DNA of 64,000 nucleotides. Source: Avena insularis. Lineage: Eukaryota > Streptophyta > Magnoliopsida > Poales > Poaceae. Position 1 is the first letter of the stretch. Each line of letters opens with the position of its first letter. This document shows positions 11,799 to 22,672 of this stretch, piece by piece. The translations under genes and the position numbers were made by a program. The notes below the pieces were generated by a model, which was given only the letters and a program-made list of their open reading frames with translations, made no database searches and was not told where the DNA came from. The stretch covers positions 189,692,257-189,756,256 of the forward strand of contig CM042685.1 of the NCBI GenBank assembly GCA_023614405.1, written 5' to 3'.

Positions 11799-12542
11799 CT
11801 ATTTGGGATCCAGGTTCGTCCCAATGGCGGTGGTCCTGGAGGCATCACCTACCACAAGTTTCACCGACTTGGTTTCGATGGCGGCCTTGAATGCTGGGGC
11901 GGAGTCAGAAATTTGTTTCTTCGACGCAGGCATCTCCGAGGCATCGACCTTGCTCTGGGTCTCCTTTAATTCTTCGTTGTAGAGGACAACTTCCGCGTAG
12001 GCTGCTTCTCCAATCTCGTAGTCCCTTTCCTTGGTAAAGCTTCCGGATACGGTGATGACACCGTTTGGTCTGGGTATCTTGAGTTTGTTGTAGACGAAGC
12101 ATGGCTTGGCCATGAAGGTGTGGAATATGTCGCGGCCGAATATGACATGGTACATGCTCTTGAAGGGGACCACCTCGAAGGTCATGCGCTCTTGGCGGTA
12201 ATTATTAACATCACCAAAGGAGACCTGAAGTGTGATACACCCAAGGGACTGAGCCTCCTGACCAGGAACTACGCCGTGGAAGATGGTGTTGGTCCGCCTT
12301 AGGTTTGTCTCTGTCAAGTTCATCTTCTCCAGTGTATCCAGGTACATGATGTTGATGCTGCTTCCACTATCCACCATACACTTGGTGAACTCATTGCCGT
12401 CAATCAGGGGGTTGATGACCATGGCGTATTGGTTCTCCGTAGGGATGAGGTCCTGGTGATCCTTCATGTCCCAAGTAATTGGAATCTCCGACCAGCGCAG
12501 GTACTGGGGAACCGGGGGGAGAGTAGCCATCAGGATCCTCAT
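11799..12542 (-). pseudogene. R pol: aspartic protease
   Basis: The frame holds a retropepsin-like core with the catalytic motif VDSGSSINIMY. It follows gag and precedes reverse transcriptase, as in all Gypsy elements, and would cut the polyprotein. The C-terminal part (rich in Lys and Glu) is the usual linker to reverse transcriptase. The domain itself is open, but it is separated by frame breaks from gag and from reverse transcriptase. Confidence 0.87.
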
Positions 12543-12557
12543 AGAGGTCTTCTGTTG

Positions 12558-13982
12558 TCAGACACTGGGGGTGCCAAGGAAAGTGTGGAAAACTGCCGCC
12601 TTCTTCTCGAAGGGGTTCTTTCCTTTGCCGTCGCTCTTGGCGGCGTGCTTGGGGTCAACATCCTCGTCCATGTCACTTGAATCCTTGGACTCCTCCTCCT
12701 TCTTCTTCCCCTTTCCCTTGCCTCGGGGTCTGTTCTTCCGACTTCGTTTGTAGCCGAACTCCGGGTCCTCCTTGAGGCCGTTGACGAACTTGCAGTGGCG
12801 ATTGGTGTGGGTGGCCTTGCCGTTGGCATCGAGGTGTACGAGGCACGTCATATCACATTTTTACTCATAGGTTTGGGGAACACGGAGCGCTGCCGAGGTA
12901 GTTTCACTTCCTCGCTGCTGCCCACGACCAGCTCCCCGGCCTCGGCCACGTTGTCCTCCATCACCTTGTCCTGCGAAAGTCATAGCGACCATGTCGGGAG
13001 TTTGCTTTTCTTCTGGTGCGGTTTTCCGCTTTGTGCTGCCGTTCCTCCGAGCTTGAGTTGGAACGGCTGTTGCTGGCAGAGAGCCACGAGCATCGTCGTC
13101 GACAGCTGCGAACTCACTAGCCAACTGAATCATTTGGTTCAAGTAAAGCTGGTGATTGTCCTGCAAGTGCTTCAGCTTATGTCGGAGCAACGTTCCCCTT
13201 TCCAACCCATCGATGAAGGCGGCCATGGCGGTCTGAGCGTGCACTCCGGCGCAGGAATTCTTCATTTCCATCCAGCAGGAGAGGTAGGCGCGAGATGTCT
13301 CATCTTTTTCTTGCACGCACCGCTGTAGATCGCCAATAGTGCAGGGACATTTGTACGTACCCTCGAAGTTCTTGGTGAACGCTTCTTGCATGTCCAACGA
13401 ATTGCAGATGGATCTTTCCGGCAAGTCATCAATCCATTGACGGGCTGTGCCCGCCAACATCAATAGGAGGTACTTGATGGCGATGTTGGGGTTACCTCCG
13501 ATGATCTCTACCGCATTGTCGTAGTCCTGCAACCATGTAGCTGGCTTGGCGGTGCCGTCATAGGGCTTGATGGTCTTGTCAATCCATAAACCTTTGGGGT
13601 AAATTGCGGACCGTATCACATGTCCAAAGCAACGTGGTCCCAGATATGGTCCTTCCCGGGCCTCGTGGATCTTGTCTATCCGCGAACATGCGTCGTATGG
13701 CCCCGGGCTTCTTTTCTTCTTGCCAACAGGGGATGGGCTGTGTGAATGACACGGACCCCCTCCGCCATGGTGGCTGCTAGGTGGCGACGGAGGCGGAGGT
13801 GGTGGTGGGTTAGCTTTCTTGCTATTACCCTCCTGTGAGGCCTCATGCTTGTCGCGGTTGCTTGTCGGACGTGGAGGGTCATGGCGCGACCTGCTCTTGT
13901 GTCCTTGGTTGCGCTCTCTGTCATGATGGGTCTGCTCCGCGTTGTCGCGGATGATGATGCCGCTCTGCCTTGGCGGAGGCAT
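12558..13982 (-). pseudogene. R gag
   Basis: The structural protein of the particle. The main open part (13982-12861) has a proline- and charge-rich N-terminus and then a retrotransposon gag region: YDGTAKPATWLQDYDNAVE, LMLAGTARQWIDDLP, FTKNFEGTYKC and LLRHKLKHLQ. After a stop near 12861 a frame continues to 12558 with a Cys/His cluster (MTCLVHLDANGKATHTNRHC) that probably served as a zinc knuckle, followed by Lys-rich sequence. The order ORF1, gag, pro matches Tat elements. Confidence 0.85.
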
Positions 13983-14305
13983 ATCCGTACGACGATGAGC
14001 CTTGGTTTCTTCGTGATGTCGGGGGGAGCGGGGCGGTGGCGATGGGCGATGAGGTTGGGCCTTGCCTCCATGGTCGGAGGATATGGGGATAGCATCCTTC
14101 CTATTGCGCCTATCCCTCCGTCTTTGTTCTGATGAACCCGTCTGAGACCCGACATCAAGAGGAGATCTGTCCCTTGGGTTCTTATGCTGGCTAGACTGGC
14201 AAAACGCTGGGTCAGACTCGAGCCTCTGGGAGTGGCCTTTTCCTGCTGTTTAACCGCCTTGGCCACTAGGTTATAGACCTGGTCCACCGCCTCAGGTGAT
14301 CTATC

Positions 14306-15997
14306 CTACTCCAGAAGGGTCTTGGCGACGGCGAGGTTGAGAAGAGGAGTGGACATCACCTGCCTGCCTTCACTGTCAATGTATGGCTTGGCTTGTGCCG
14401 GCTTCGGGGGAGCCCATCCTAGGTTTCGCCGTACACCAGGATCGTTGATGACGCGAGCTGGAGCTTTCTTGGCATTCTGCTGCTGCAGTAGAGTCTTGTA
14501 CTCGGCCTCCATTGCTCTAGCTTTCTCTATTGACTTTTGCACGTTGACCAGATCTCGATCTAGTTTAGCGCCTTGCTCCGCGATGGCCTGCGCCTCCTCC
14601 AACAGCTGTTGGCGCTTCTCGTCAAGCTGGGTTACGTTCCAATTATGAGCTACGATTAAGGGCTCAATGAGGAGATTGCCGTACATCACTCTATCAGCTA
14701 GAGTAACTTGGGCGGCAGCAGACGTAGATGCCGGAGGTGGCAAGTTTGCGGTGTTGTTGTTGCTCGGTCCGGTGCCGAGTTCCTGTGGCTGCTGCACTGG
14801 GTTAGGCGGAGGGGGCATGTCCTTTGCGCGATCATTGTCGGCAGCAAGAGGTGGTCCCTTCCCCTTGTCCAGCACTGTAGGCGGAGCTCTCCCGGGTTGA
14901 TCTTCATCCATCGCCGTCCCAATGGTGACGAACACTTCTCGGGACGTGACGACGTTGTTGGCCTGCTCGTCGCACTGGTAATCTTCCTCCATCTCCTGCA
15001 CGGCAGAGTCTAGCTCCTCCGGGCTAAAATATATCTCCTCTAAGTCTGCACTGAAGTCAGCATAAAGCGCGTCAATCACAGAGTCGGAGGGTGCCGGGGC
15101 TTCCTTGATGCCGGGGGGTGGAGGTGCAATGGGCGCGCCGATGACTGGAGGCGGTGGTGGCGGTGGTTGAATCGGTGGCGCTCCGTCAATGAGCGCCTGA
15201 GCCGTTCCCTCTGCCTCCGTGTAGCTGTTGACGATGTTCACCATGCTTTCGAAAGTGAGGCGTCTTGAAGCCTGCTGCCGCTTTAGAGAATACCGGAGAA
15301 GCGTACCTTGGTCCAGTCCTTCCACAAAGTGATACATAACATCATCATTGGGGTAATGTGCCAGATCGGCTCGTATATGGAGCCACCTGGCAAGGTAATC
15401 GCGAGGGTTTTCTCCCTCTCTATGAATGCAACGCGCCAGATCAAAGATGGTAACCACGCCGACGAACTTGGATCTCTGTTGTCGAGACGCACGGACGAAT
15501 CCGGCTGACTTGTAGCGATCTTCCACCGTTATATCCTGCACAGGGGCGGTTTGGGTGGGCCTTGAATTTTTCCGATCTTTGCCGGCAAACTCCAAGGAGA
15601 GATCCGACATCGATCCTTCCGCGAACGTATCCTGCCCGTAGGCGGTCCATGCGGGCCTTGAATTTTTGCGATATTTGCCGGCAAACTCCGAAGAGAGATC
15701 GGACATCGATCCTTCCACGAACGTATCCTTCCCGTAGGCGGTCCGTGAGGGCCTTGATGCTCCTCCGACTCCCTGGGAACTAGTGCCCGAGTCGGTTTCG
15801 CCGATGAAGAGGTGAATGTCTCTGATGGGGACGATCGAGCACCGCATAGGGTTTGTCTTCGCCGGGATCCAGAACTCATCGGGAGGTACGATTGGAACGT
15901 TGCCGGAGAAGAGAACTCGACCGATGGCTACGGTTTCGCCAATTCCCGAGAAGATCTTGGTCCTCGCCCGCTGAGAGCCTGAAGCACCTCTTGCCAC
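14306..15997 (-). CDS. R ORF1 upstream of gag, with gag-like segment
   Basis: A long frame right after the PBS. The track-like start at 15997 is GTG; the first ATG in frame is near 15847 (MRCSIVPIRD). Features seen are two tandem 32-residue repeats (plus coordinates about 15561-15752), a stretch resembling the second half of gag (IHREGENPRDYLARW...FVEGLDQGTLLRYSLKRQ), a proline run near 15150, an acidic segment, and a helical C-terminus (QLDEKRQQLLEEAQAIAEQG). Ogre/Tat elements often carry an extra ORF before gag. The local similarity between this ORF and gag of the same element hints that ORF1 arose from a gag duplication. It ends at a stop near 14306, behind which the frame seems to continue (MDQVYNLVAKAVKQQEKA). 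Confidence 0.65.
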   Translation of the reverse strand: MARGASGSQRARTKIFSGIGETVAIGRVLFSGNVPIVPPDEFWIPAKTNPMRCSIVPIRDIHLFIGETDSGTSSQGVGGASRPSRTAYGKDTFVEGSMSDLSSEFAGKYRKNSRPAWTAYGQDTFAEGSMSDLSLEFAGKDRKNSRPTQTAPVQDITVEDRYKSAGFVRASRQQRSKFVGVVTIFDLARCIHREGENPRDYLARWLHIRADLAHYPNDDVMYHFVEGLDQGTLLRYSLKRQQASRRLTFESMVNIVNSYTEAEGTAQALIDGAPPIQPPPPPPPVIGAPIAPPPPGIKEAPAPSDSVIDALYADFSADLEEIYFSPEELDSAVQEMEEDYQCDEQANNVVTSREVFVTIGTAMDEDQPGRAPPTVLDKGKGPPLAADNDRAKDMPPPPNPVQQPQELGTGPSNNNTANLPPPASTSAAAQVTLADRVMYGNLLIEPLIVAHNWNVTQLDEKRQQLLEEAQAIAEQGAKLDRDLVNVQKSIEKARAMEAEYKTLLQQQNAKKAPARVINDPGVRRNLGWAPPKPAQAKPYIDSEGRQVMSTPLLNLAVAKTLLE

Positions 15998-16012
15998 ACG
16001 GTGGGCGCCAAT
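15995..16012 (-). promoter_or_regulatory. Primer binding site of R
   Basis: On minus, directly after the 5' LTR, the sequence reads ATTGGCGCCCACCGTGTGG. The TGGCGCC core is complementary to a tRNA 3' end (...GGCGCCA), the type used by many plant Gypsy elements. Only its position and core are used here. Confidence 0.7.
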
Positions 16013-16548
16013 TGTCGTGGTATTGCCGACGAGTACGCCATGGAGGGGTCCTCATAGTGCGTGTTTAGAGACGTGGGGGAAGGCGAACAGTTGACGGGTA
16101 TGAGGTAACACAACTTACCTAGGTTTAGATCCCACAACGGTTGCGGAATCCTACTCCTGCTATAAATCACTATAATGGCAATACACCGAGTTACAGAGAT
16201 AGGTTCGTTGTGCGAGGTGTATGTTAATCGATATGACTTGTGCCCTAAAGGCTCCCATAGGCCCCACTTATATAGTCGCCAGGTCCTGGGGTTACAGGGA
16301 AAAGTCCTAGCTGGATAGGTTACAGAGTCCTACACTGTCTATTACTAGTCTAGCATGTCTTGTACTCCAAGGCTCCGGGTACGCTGGTGACTCCACTGTA
16401 GCCTTCCTTTATCCGGCATGGGCCTCCCTTCTAGATCCATATAACTGGGCCGCCAGCAGGCCATGGGCCATGCTACCAACTGTGGGCCACCCGGGTTATC
16501 CGGATAAGAGACATGCTATGATGATACCCATATAGCATATCCCCAACA
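16013..16548 (-). repeat. R LTR B (shared middle LTR)
   Basis: A 536-bp repeat that is near identical to LTRs A and C. It is the 5' LTR of the complete R copy. It is followed on the right not by a target duplication but by another R interior beginning with the polypurine tract (agcccccggagaactccg), so it is also the 3' LTR of a second, truncated R. LTR-interior-LTR-interior is the signature of unequal recombination between LTRs. Confidence 0.92.
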
Positions 16549-17151
16549 TTAGCCCCCGGAGAACTCCGAGATCTTGCGCCGTCTTGCCTCTTCATGTTGA
16601 ATGCTTTGTCTAAATGGATTTTGGCAAATCGTCAAGCAACATCTTGTAGTCCTCCCAAAGAACCTTGCAAGGTTTTCTCCGTCTTCAATTTGTGAGTCGG
16701 AGAATTGCTGAATCTTCTATCGTACTCTTCCGTAGCCGGACTGGATCCGTCCATGCCGGAATCTTCCGATGTGATGGTTCATCTGCCAATGACAGCTAAG
16801 GCGGCATAGACATAGCTCAACAACGCCTCGTAACTCACACATGCAGAGAACGCAATCATGTCCGTTTTTCCCGTGCGAGAGATACTAACCGTTAGCGGCG
16901 ACGGTTGGTAACGTGGAGAAATTCCGCGCACGTCCCCGCACACGTTGCCTATGCAGCAGCCGTTAGATCATGCTGCACGAATCTTGATGCTAGAGGTTAT
17001 AAATAGTAACAACGGTGGAAAATTTACTTTTCACATCATTCTCCTCTGCATCGTCTTCTTCCTCCAGCGAGCGCCTCCTCGAGCTCTCCGTGCAAAGAGT
17101 GAAAAAACCCTAGCTCCCCAACCTTCTCCCAGTCACCACCAGAAACTCCTA

Positions 17152-17639
17152 ATGGCCAGCAGCAGCTCCTCCCCTTCCATGGCGGTGTTAGGCGATGCCA
17201 TGGTGAAGACGGCGAGCACCATCATCGTGCCTCCAGAGGGAATGGTTATCCCCAAGTCCACGGTGGTTGAAGCCACTGGCGGCGACCATAATCCAGCGGC
17301 GCTGGAGCTGTTGGAGGAGGAGTATGACTCCCACAAGGGCGACTGGCGCGGTTCGGATATTACGGACCACGATATCCAAGAACTGATCAACGAGGGCTAC
17401 CTCCCTGCGACGGAGGGGCTCGCCTGGCGGGCGGCACCGGCCGGCGAGGTCACACCTTCTCCCCAAGCCGGAGAAAAAGTGTACCTCAAAGCACAACTGG
17501 TACGCGGCGTCTCCCTGCCCATCTCCAACTTTTTCCTTGCTGTCCTCAACCATTACCGAGTACAGCCTTAGAACCTCTCCCCCAATAGCATCTTAGCGCT
17601 TAGAAACTACGCGATGCTTTGCGAAGGTTATTTAGGGAT
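17152..17639 (+). pseudogene. R antisense gene, second copy, N-terminal part
   Basis: The frame starts MASSSSSPSMAVLGDAMVK and is open across the two places where the first copy is broken (it has ...SPQAGEKVYLKAQLV). It then meets its own stop near 17569 (TAG where copy 1 has CAG). The CACTA element is inserted within the GYLGI codons. The two copies decayed independently, so an ancestral frame can be inferred for the region. The promoter TATA at 16998-17006 is kept. Confidence 0.8.
17637..17639. repeat. CACTA target duplication, left (gat)
   Basis: gat precedes the left terminus and gat follows the right terminus at 29541-29543. The empty site in the first R copy has a single gat in the same context. 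Confidence 0.9.
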
Positions 17640-17860
17640 CACTGGTGGAAAAAGGGCCTGCAGTCCCGGGCCACAACTGGCTTTAGTCCCGGTTTTGTGC
17701 CCGGGACTGCAAAAACGGGACTAGAGGCCCCCCTCTAGTCCCGGCCATACTGACCGCGATCGATAACCACGCGTGGCTGTTTAAGCGCCCGTGGGAACCT
17801 GTAGTCCCGGGCCGTAACATCACCCGGGACTATAAGGTTTCCTGCCGCGACAGAGAATTG
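17640..17860. repeat. CACTA left terminal inverted repeat and subterminal repeats
   Basis: The terminal CACTGGTGGAAA is followed by several copies in both directions of a motif around 'tagtcccgg/ccgggact'. In the family these are binding sites for the element's DNA-binding protein. The stretch 17861-18131 is AT-rich with a short TA run (18095-18110) and no gene. Confidence 0.8.
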
Positions 17861-18131
17861 TGTGATTCTCTGCCGCGGCAGAGCTTGTGTATTTCCTTTT
17901 TTTGCCATTTCGTTCCTTTTTTGTTTTGTGTTTCACTATAATTCAAACATATATTTCAGTATACATATTATACGCTACTACATACACACTACACATCGAT
18001 GCATTTATATAATTAATCGATCCCTTGCAAGCATACATATAATCAATCATATCAAAAGGAAGAAATATTTTGAAATTACATGGTCATTGATGAATATATA
18101 TATATATATCATATCAGCTACATGGAGATGA

Positions 18132-19260
18132 CTAAGGCAAATCGAGTTCCACGTCATCCTCATCATGCTCTCCATGTACATCAAGGACTTCCTTCATCAT
18201 AAATCCTGCCAGCTCCTCTTGAATTGCTCTTATGCGTTGGTCTGGCTCTAGTTTCTCCCGCAAATCATAAATATAATGTGAGTCAACTTTCCGCTCACTG
18301 GTCAACTCGCGGATGTACTCGCAGACGTAGTATCCACATAAATGAGTTCCCGGTGGCTCCTGTAAACTCTTCACCATTTTATAAGTTAACTCCTCTTTGA
18401 GTGGACCTGGTATTTTCTGTCTGAACCGTGTCCAACACCTGCTCGGCAAAGAGAATGAACAAAGGAGTTATTAGTTACTTGATATAAGGAAATGAATGAA
18501 ATAGGACGATATAATGCAATAATGATTGAAATTACTTATGGAGCATTGCTTTCATGTCGCTCCACTGCTCTTGGTCCCAACTTAATGAGTCGTGGACTTC
18601 AACTAGGGAGTTGTCAACTTGAATGTTTAGCAAGATCCAGTGGAATCTGCGGACGTTTACATAAGCATACATGCATAGCTCATCCAGTAAGCAAAAATAA
18701 AATGTGTACAAGATATAAACACTCACTTAAAGTTGTAAGGAAATAGTATTTCCTTAACAAAATTATTCTCGGTTAAGAACCTGCACAGGTCTTCCTCCAT
18801 GTCCTTGGGGTGATTCTTTAACGTATATTCATTAACGATATATGGTTCAATGAACCCAACGTCGTATCTTCTAGCTCTTTTGCATTCAAGCATCTTCATT
18901 CTGCAGAATATAATATCATCATACAAAAGGATATATAGTTAGGATAGTATATTAAATGCAATGAATGAGCTAATCTACAAACTTAATTATAGAAATAAAT
19001 CACTTACAGACAGTAGCAACCAATGATAGATTTGTCGAGGGTGCGCTGGTTGTATAACTGAAACAATTCGGTCATTTGAACCTGTATCGAGTATGGTTTG
19101 AAGTGATGCTCCTTTCTAACGTCCACCAGAAACCAATCTTTTTGATGCTTTTTTCTGCTTGCGACATGTACCATTCGTTCAGATTTCGCATATGTGTGGA
19201 TAGACGCACGAGCTCCTCATTACTGACTAGAGGCTTCCCTTGGACATACCAGACTTATCT
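18132..19260 (-). pseudogene. CACTA second gene, Ulp1-like (C48 peptidase-like) C-terminal part
   Basis: Read on minus, several exons separated by short AT-rich introns encode a region typical of Triticeae CACTA second genes. About 19245-19012 has GKPLVSNEELVRLSTHM and LDKSIIGCYC. About 18902-18724 has ARRYDVGFIEPYIVNEYTLK. About 18660-18535 has FHWILLNIQ followed by VEVHDSL. 18449-18132 has GTHLCGYYVCEYIRELTS and an acidic tail with a stop. The His in HWILL and the Cys near LCGYYV sit where a Ulp1-type cysteine protease has its catalytic residues. A TAA at 19255-19257 interrupts the link to the upstream exon. Whether the protein is an active protease is unknown. Confidence 0.65.
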
Positions 19261-21489
19261 CGACCTAATCGACGTATCTTCATAGCCTAAATATTGACCA
19301 AGAGACATATTTGCTTCGGTAGCAAGTGCTTTGGCCTGCGATACAGTGATTCCCATAAGTGCAGCATTATTACGGGCTCTGGGGTCCATTATTTGCATGT
19401 CCATATCCATTTTAGCTCCGAAGGCCTTGTCGAGGTCTGAAATGACTTTGAGCGGGGTGACTGATTGATTCTTCTGTGCTCCGAGCTGGGCAACTTGCTT
19501 CCCGCTTTTTGCACTTGTGATCGAGTATTGCATGGAGGCGGAGATCGAGTTGATGTACTCCTGCTGCGGCGATCATTAGTGGGGCGGGGTGGACTTGGAG
19601 GTTGGTGATAATCGGGTTGGGGTGGACTTGGAGGTTGACGATATTCGATGCAGGGTGGACTTGGATTCCTCGGAGTCAGTGGCCTTGGCGTCGAGCCTGG
19701 AAACTTGATGTACTTCTTATTCCATAAAATGATGTTGCGCTTGACATCTCCTAGTTTCGTAAGGCCTTCAGGCGTAGCGATTTCAATCTCTTGGTCCGCA
19801 AAATCCTCCACTATGTCATCCACCGTGACACGAGCATAGCCTGGTGGAATCGGAAGTGAATGGTGGAGTGCTCCAGGTAGACAAGGTAAAGCAGTGTTGA
19901 TCGCCACCTTGAAGGACAGGTTGTTCATTGGCTGATGTAGCTCACATTGTGCCATCTCTCTGACATCATCCACGGGGTAGTGAGGAGCCGGTGCATCATC
20001 CAGCAGTGCTTGATCATCATCCCGGACCTCCGTGGAAGCCACGCTGCTTCTCCGCTGGCTAAGATCCAATGCAGGATCATCAGCCCGCGGGTGAGTTGAC
20101 GATGGCGGCCTTTGGCTAATTTCATGCATGAGGTTCTTCAGATCAGCTAGGTCCTGCTCTACCCTGGAGATCCAGTCTGCCTCCCAGTCTTTCTTTCTCT
20201 GACGGCTTCTGTAACTAGCATCATACTGAGGAAACCCTTTCTTCCACGAGACACCGGCGCCTTTGCCTCGTGTTCTTCCTCCCTTTTTAGGATTCCCTAG
20301 GGCGTGCGTTAGCTCGTCGTTCTCTCTCTCGGGACGGAACAATCCCAATTGAGCATAGTTCATTGCTTGAATAAGGTCTTCAGAGGGTTTTAGAATTTTA
20401 TCATGAAATAATGTCTTCCCTTTTTCTGGGTCCAAGGATCCCCCGTGCCCGTACCACCAGTGCTTTGACCTCTCGGGCCATCCATCTGTACCAAGAGTGA
20501 CGCCTCTAGCCCTTATTTTCTTCTCCATAGTTTCCTACTTAGGGACGACACTCTTGTAGCCACCTGTCCCTATTTTATGATGGTATTTCTTTTGGGCAGC
20601 ATTTAACGCATTCTTTGCTGACTTTGCATTTGCTTTATCAGATTGCTTGTACTGTACAAAATCGGGCCACTGTTCTCTCAACTTCTCGTTTACTCCTTTG
20701 AAGTCTGGAGTTTTATTTTTCGCGACATATTTCGTGTATAAACTTTTCTTGTGGTTTTGGTACAGTTCAGCCATCTTGCTCAGAGCCCACTCCTTCACTT
20801 TCGCTCTATTTTCAAGCCCACCCGGCCTTGGGGCAATACCATCTACCTCAAATTCTTCATACTCTGGAGGTAGTATGAAATGCGCTATGAGCTTCTGCCA
20901 AAGGTCATCTTTGGCATCATCGGTGACATAGCTGTTGGATTCTTCACCGGGTTTCTTTGACTGATTCCATTCTTGGATGGTGATCGGCAGGTTGTCCCTA
21001 ACAAGCACCCCGCATTGATTTATAAACATCCTCCGGTGCTTCTCTAGAGCAATCGGTTCACCATCATCATCTATTTCTTCGATGGTGAACCTCTGATTAC
21101 CATCCAACTTTTTATTCGGCCCTCGTTTCGTTCGAGCTATCGATTGCTTCGATCCGGTGGGCTAAAAGAAGAAGAGAGAGTGATTAATATATATCTAGAT
21201 CAGTTAATGAAGAAGAAGAGAGAGTGATTAATATATATATGTGTACCTCGCCGGATCCTGTCGAGGGGCCATCATTATTGTTGTTATTTGTTTGCCCTTC
21301 GTCCATCTGGTCTTCCCCTTGGTACATTAGGTTTTCCTCTAGTCCATCACCGGATGGATTCAGATATGAGGATATCTCTTCCTCGAGCAAAATATCTTCG
21401 CCGGTAGTAATATTAAGAGGAATTTCACCTCTTATCATGCCCTGAAGAAAACCTTCACCGATGCGACCAGGATCTTCGGATGGATCCAT
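19261..21489 (-). pseudogene. CACTA second gene, Ptta/En/Spm-type transposase N-terminal part
   Basis: Exon 1 (21489-21247, MDPSEDPG...) ends at a GT donor. Exon 2 starts at 21161 after an AG (PTGSKQSIARTKRGPNKKLD) and runs to about 19540. The region IQEWNQ...WQKLIAHFILPPEYE and ARGVTLGTDGWPERSKHW fits the plant transposase family Ptta/En/Spm (PF03004), the TnpA-like partner of Tnp2 that binds subterminal repeats. A stop (TAG at 20535-20537) stands where related proteins have Trp. A Pro-rich linker (CIEYRQPPSPPQPD) follows, and the frame shifts near 19535 into MQYSITSAKSGKQVAQLG. It lies downstream of tnp2 in the same direction. Confidence 0.7.
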
Positions 21490-22235
21490 GAATTAATTAT
21501 CTATAACAAAAAGGGAGTTAAACAGGTTAGAAAAAACAATAACCCTAATAACTAAAACAAAAAAATAATAACCCTAATAACACAAATTAATAACCCTAAT
21601 ATTATGTGCGGTAAAACAATAATCCTAATATTACTTTTGGTAAAACAATAATCCTAATAACTAAAACAAAAAACCCTAATATTATTTGTGGTAAAATAAT
21701 AATCCTAATAACTAAAACAATATAATCCTAAATATAATTATCCTAATATTATTTGTGCTAAACAAATAATCATAATAACTAAAACAAAAATAAACCCTAA
21801 TAAAACAATAATCCTAATATGTTTTGTGGTAAAACAAAAAATTAACTAAAACAATATAATCCTAACAAATAAAACAAAAAAATAACTAAAACAATAATCC
21901 TAATCCTATTTCTAATATTTTAATTAAAACAATAATCCTAATACTAATACTAATCCTAATAACTAAACAATAATTCTAATCCTAATAACTAAAACAATAT
22001 AATCCTAATACTAATCCTAATAACTAAAACAATAATTATAATCCTAATAACAAAAAAATAACTAAAACAATATAATCCTAATAAATAAAACAAAAAAAAT
22101 AACTAAAACAATAATCCTAATCCTAATCCTAATTCTAATATTCTAATTAAAACAATAATAACTAAAACAATAATCCTAATACTAATCCTAATAACTAAAA
22201 CAATAATCCTAATCCTAACTAAAATAAAAACCACC
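21490..22235. repeat. Degenerate A/T-rich minisatellite
   Basis: Many imperfect units of 'aacaataatcctaataactaaa' (about 20-25 bp) run through this stretch just upstream of the second CACTA gene. It probably lies in its promoter or leader. No coding frame. Confidence 0.75.
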
Positions 22236-22672
22236 CTCGAAGGCCACCGACGCCGGTCGCGACAAAGACGTGATTTGACGCACGGCGGCTGCAACACGAT
22301 ATCTAAACGACAAAGCGTGACACGGCTGAGCGGCGGAGCACGCACAACCGGAGACGAGGGCGGTGGCGCGATGGAATCGGCGGCCGAACAGCACCTCCCC
22401 TGCGTTTCGTCTGCTTCGTCTTCATCTTTGTCGAGAAATGCAAGTGCTGGGCAGGGGCGGTGGCGCGCGGAATATAAAGGGACGAACCTTTAGTCGTGGG
22501 TTAAGCCACGACCCGGGACTAGAGGGTCTTTAGTCCCGGGCCATGGCTTAACCCGCGACTAAAGACCCCCCTTTAGTAGCGGGTTAATCCATGGCCCGGG
22601 AATAAAGGGTTTTTACGCTTCGTTTTGGCAGCATACCCTTTAGTCCTGCCCACTACCTGCGACTAATTATTT
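22236..22672. repeat. GC-rich leader and internal subterminal-type repeats of CACTA
   Basis: 22236-22480 is GC-rich and, read on minus, has a TATA-like ttatatt (22469-22476) that could serve the second gene. 22481-22672 holds inverted copies of 'tttagtcccgggccatgg/ccatggcccggga', the same motif class as at the element ends. Confidence 0.5.

Larger units (their letters stand above)
3332..16548 (-). mobile_element. R: Tat-lineage Ty3/Gypsy retrotransposon
   Basis: A near full-length element of about 13.2 kb, oriented on minus. Order in element sense is 5' LTR B (16013-16548), PBS, ORF1 (15997-14306), gag (13982-12558), protease (12542-11799), reverse transcriptase (11735-10971), RNase H (to about 10356), an extra archaeal-type RNase H and integrase (about 10345-8583), an opposite-strand gene (8074-4471), polypurine tract and 3' LTR A (3332-3867). 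The second RNase H and the antisense gene before the 3' LTR are hallmarks of the Tat lineage (Grande, RIRE2, Retrosat, Cinful relatives). Stops and frameshifts in every gene make it dead for autonomous movement. A second partial interior follows LTR B. Confidence 0.9.
16549..17639 (-). mobile_element. Second R interior, first part
   Basis: The sequence is collinear with 3868-4954 of the first R and includes the polypurine tract, the antisense promoter and the start of the antisense gene. It is cut at 17639 by the CACTA element and resumes at 29541-29930. Confidence 0.92.

Noticed and set aside
21520..22225. Possible interstitial telomere repeat (ccctaat)
   Set aside because: Plant telomeres are CCCTAAA tandem units. 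Here the units are longer and irregular and the motif is only partial.
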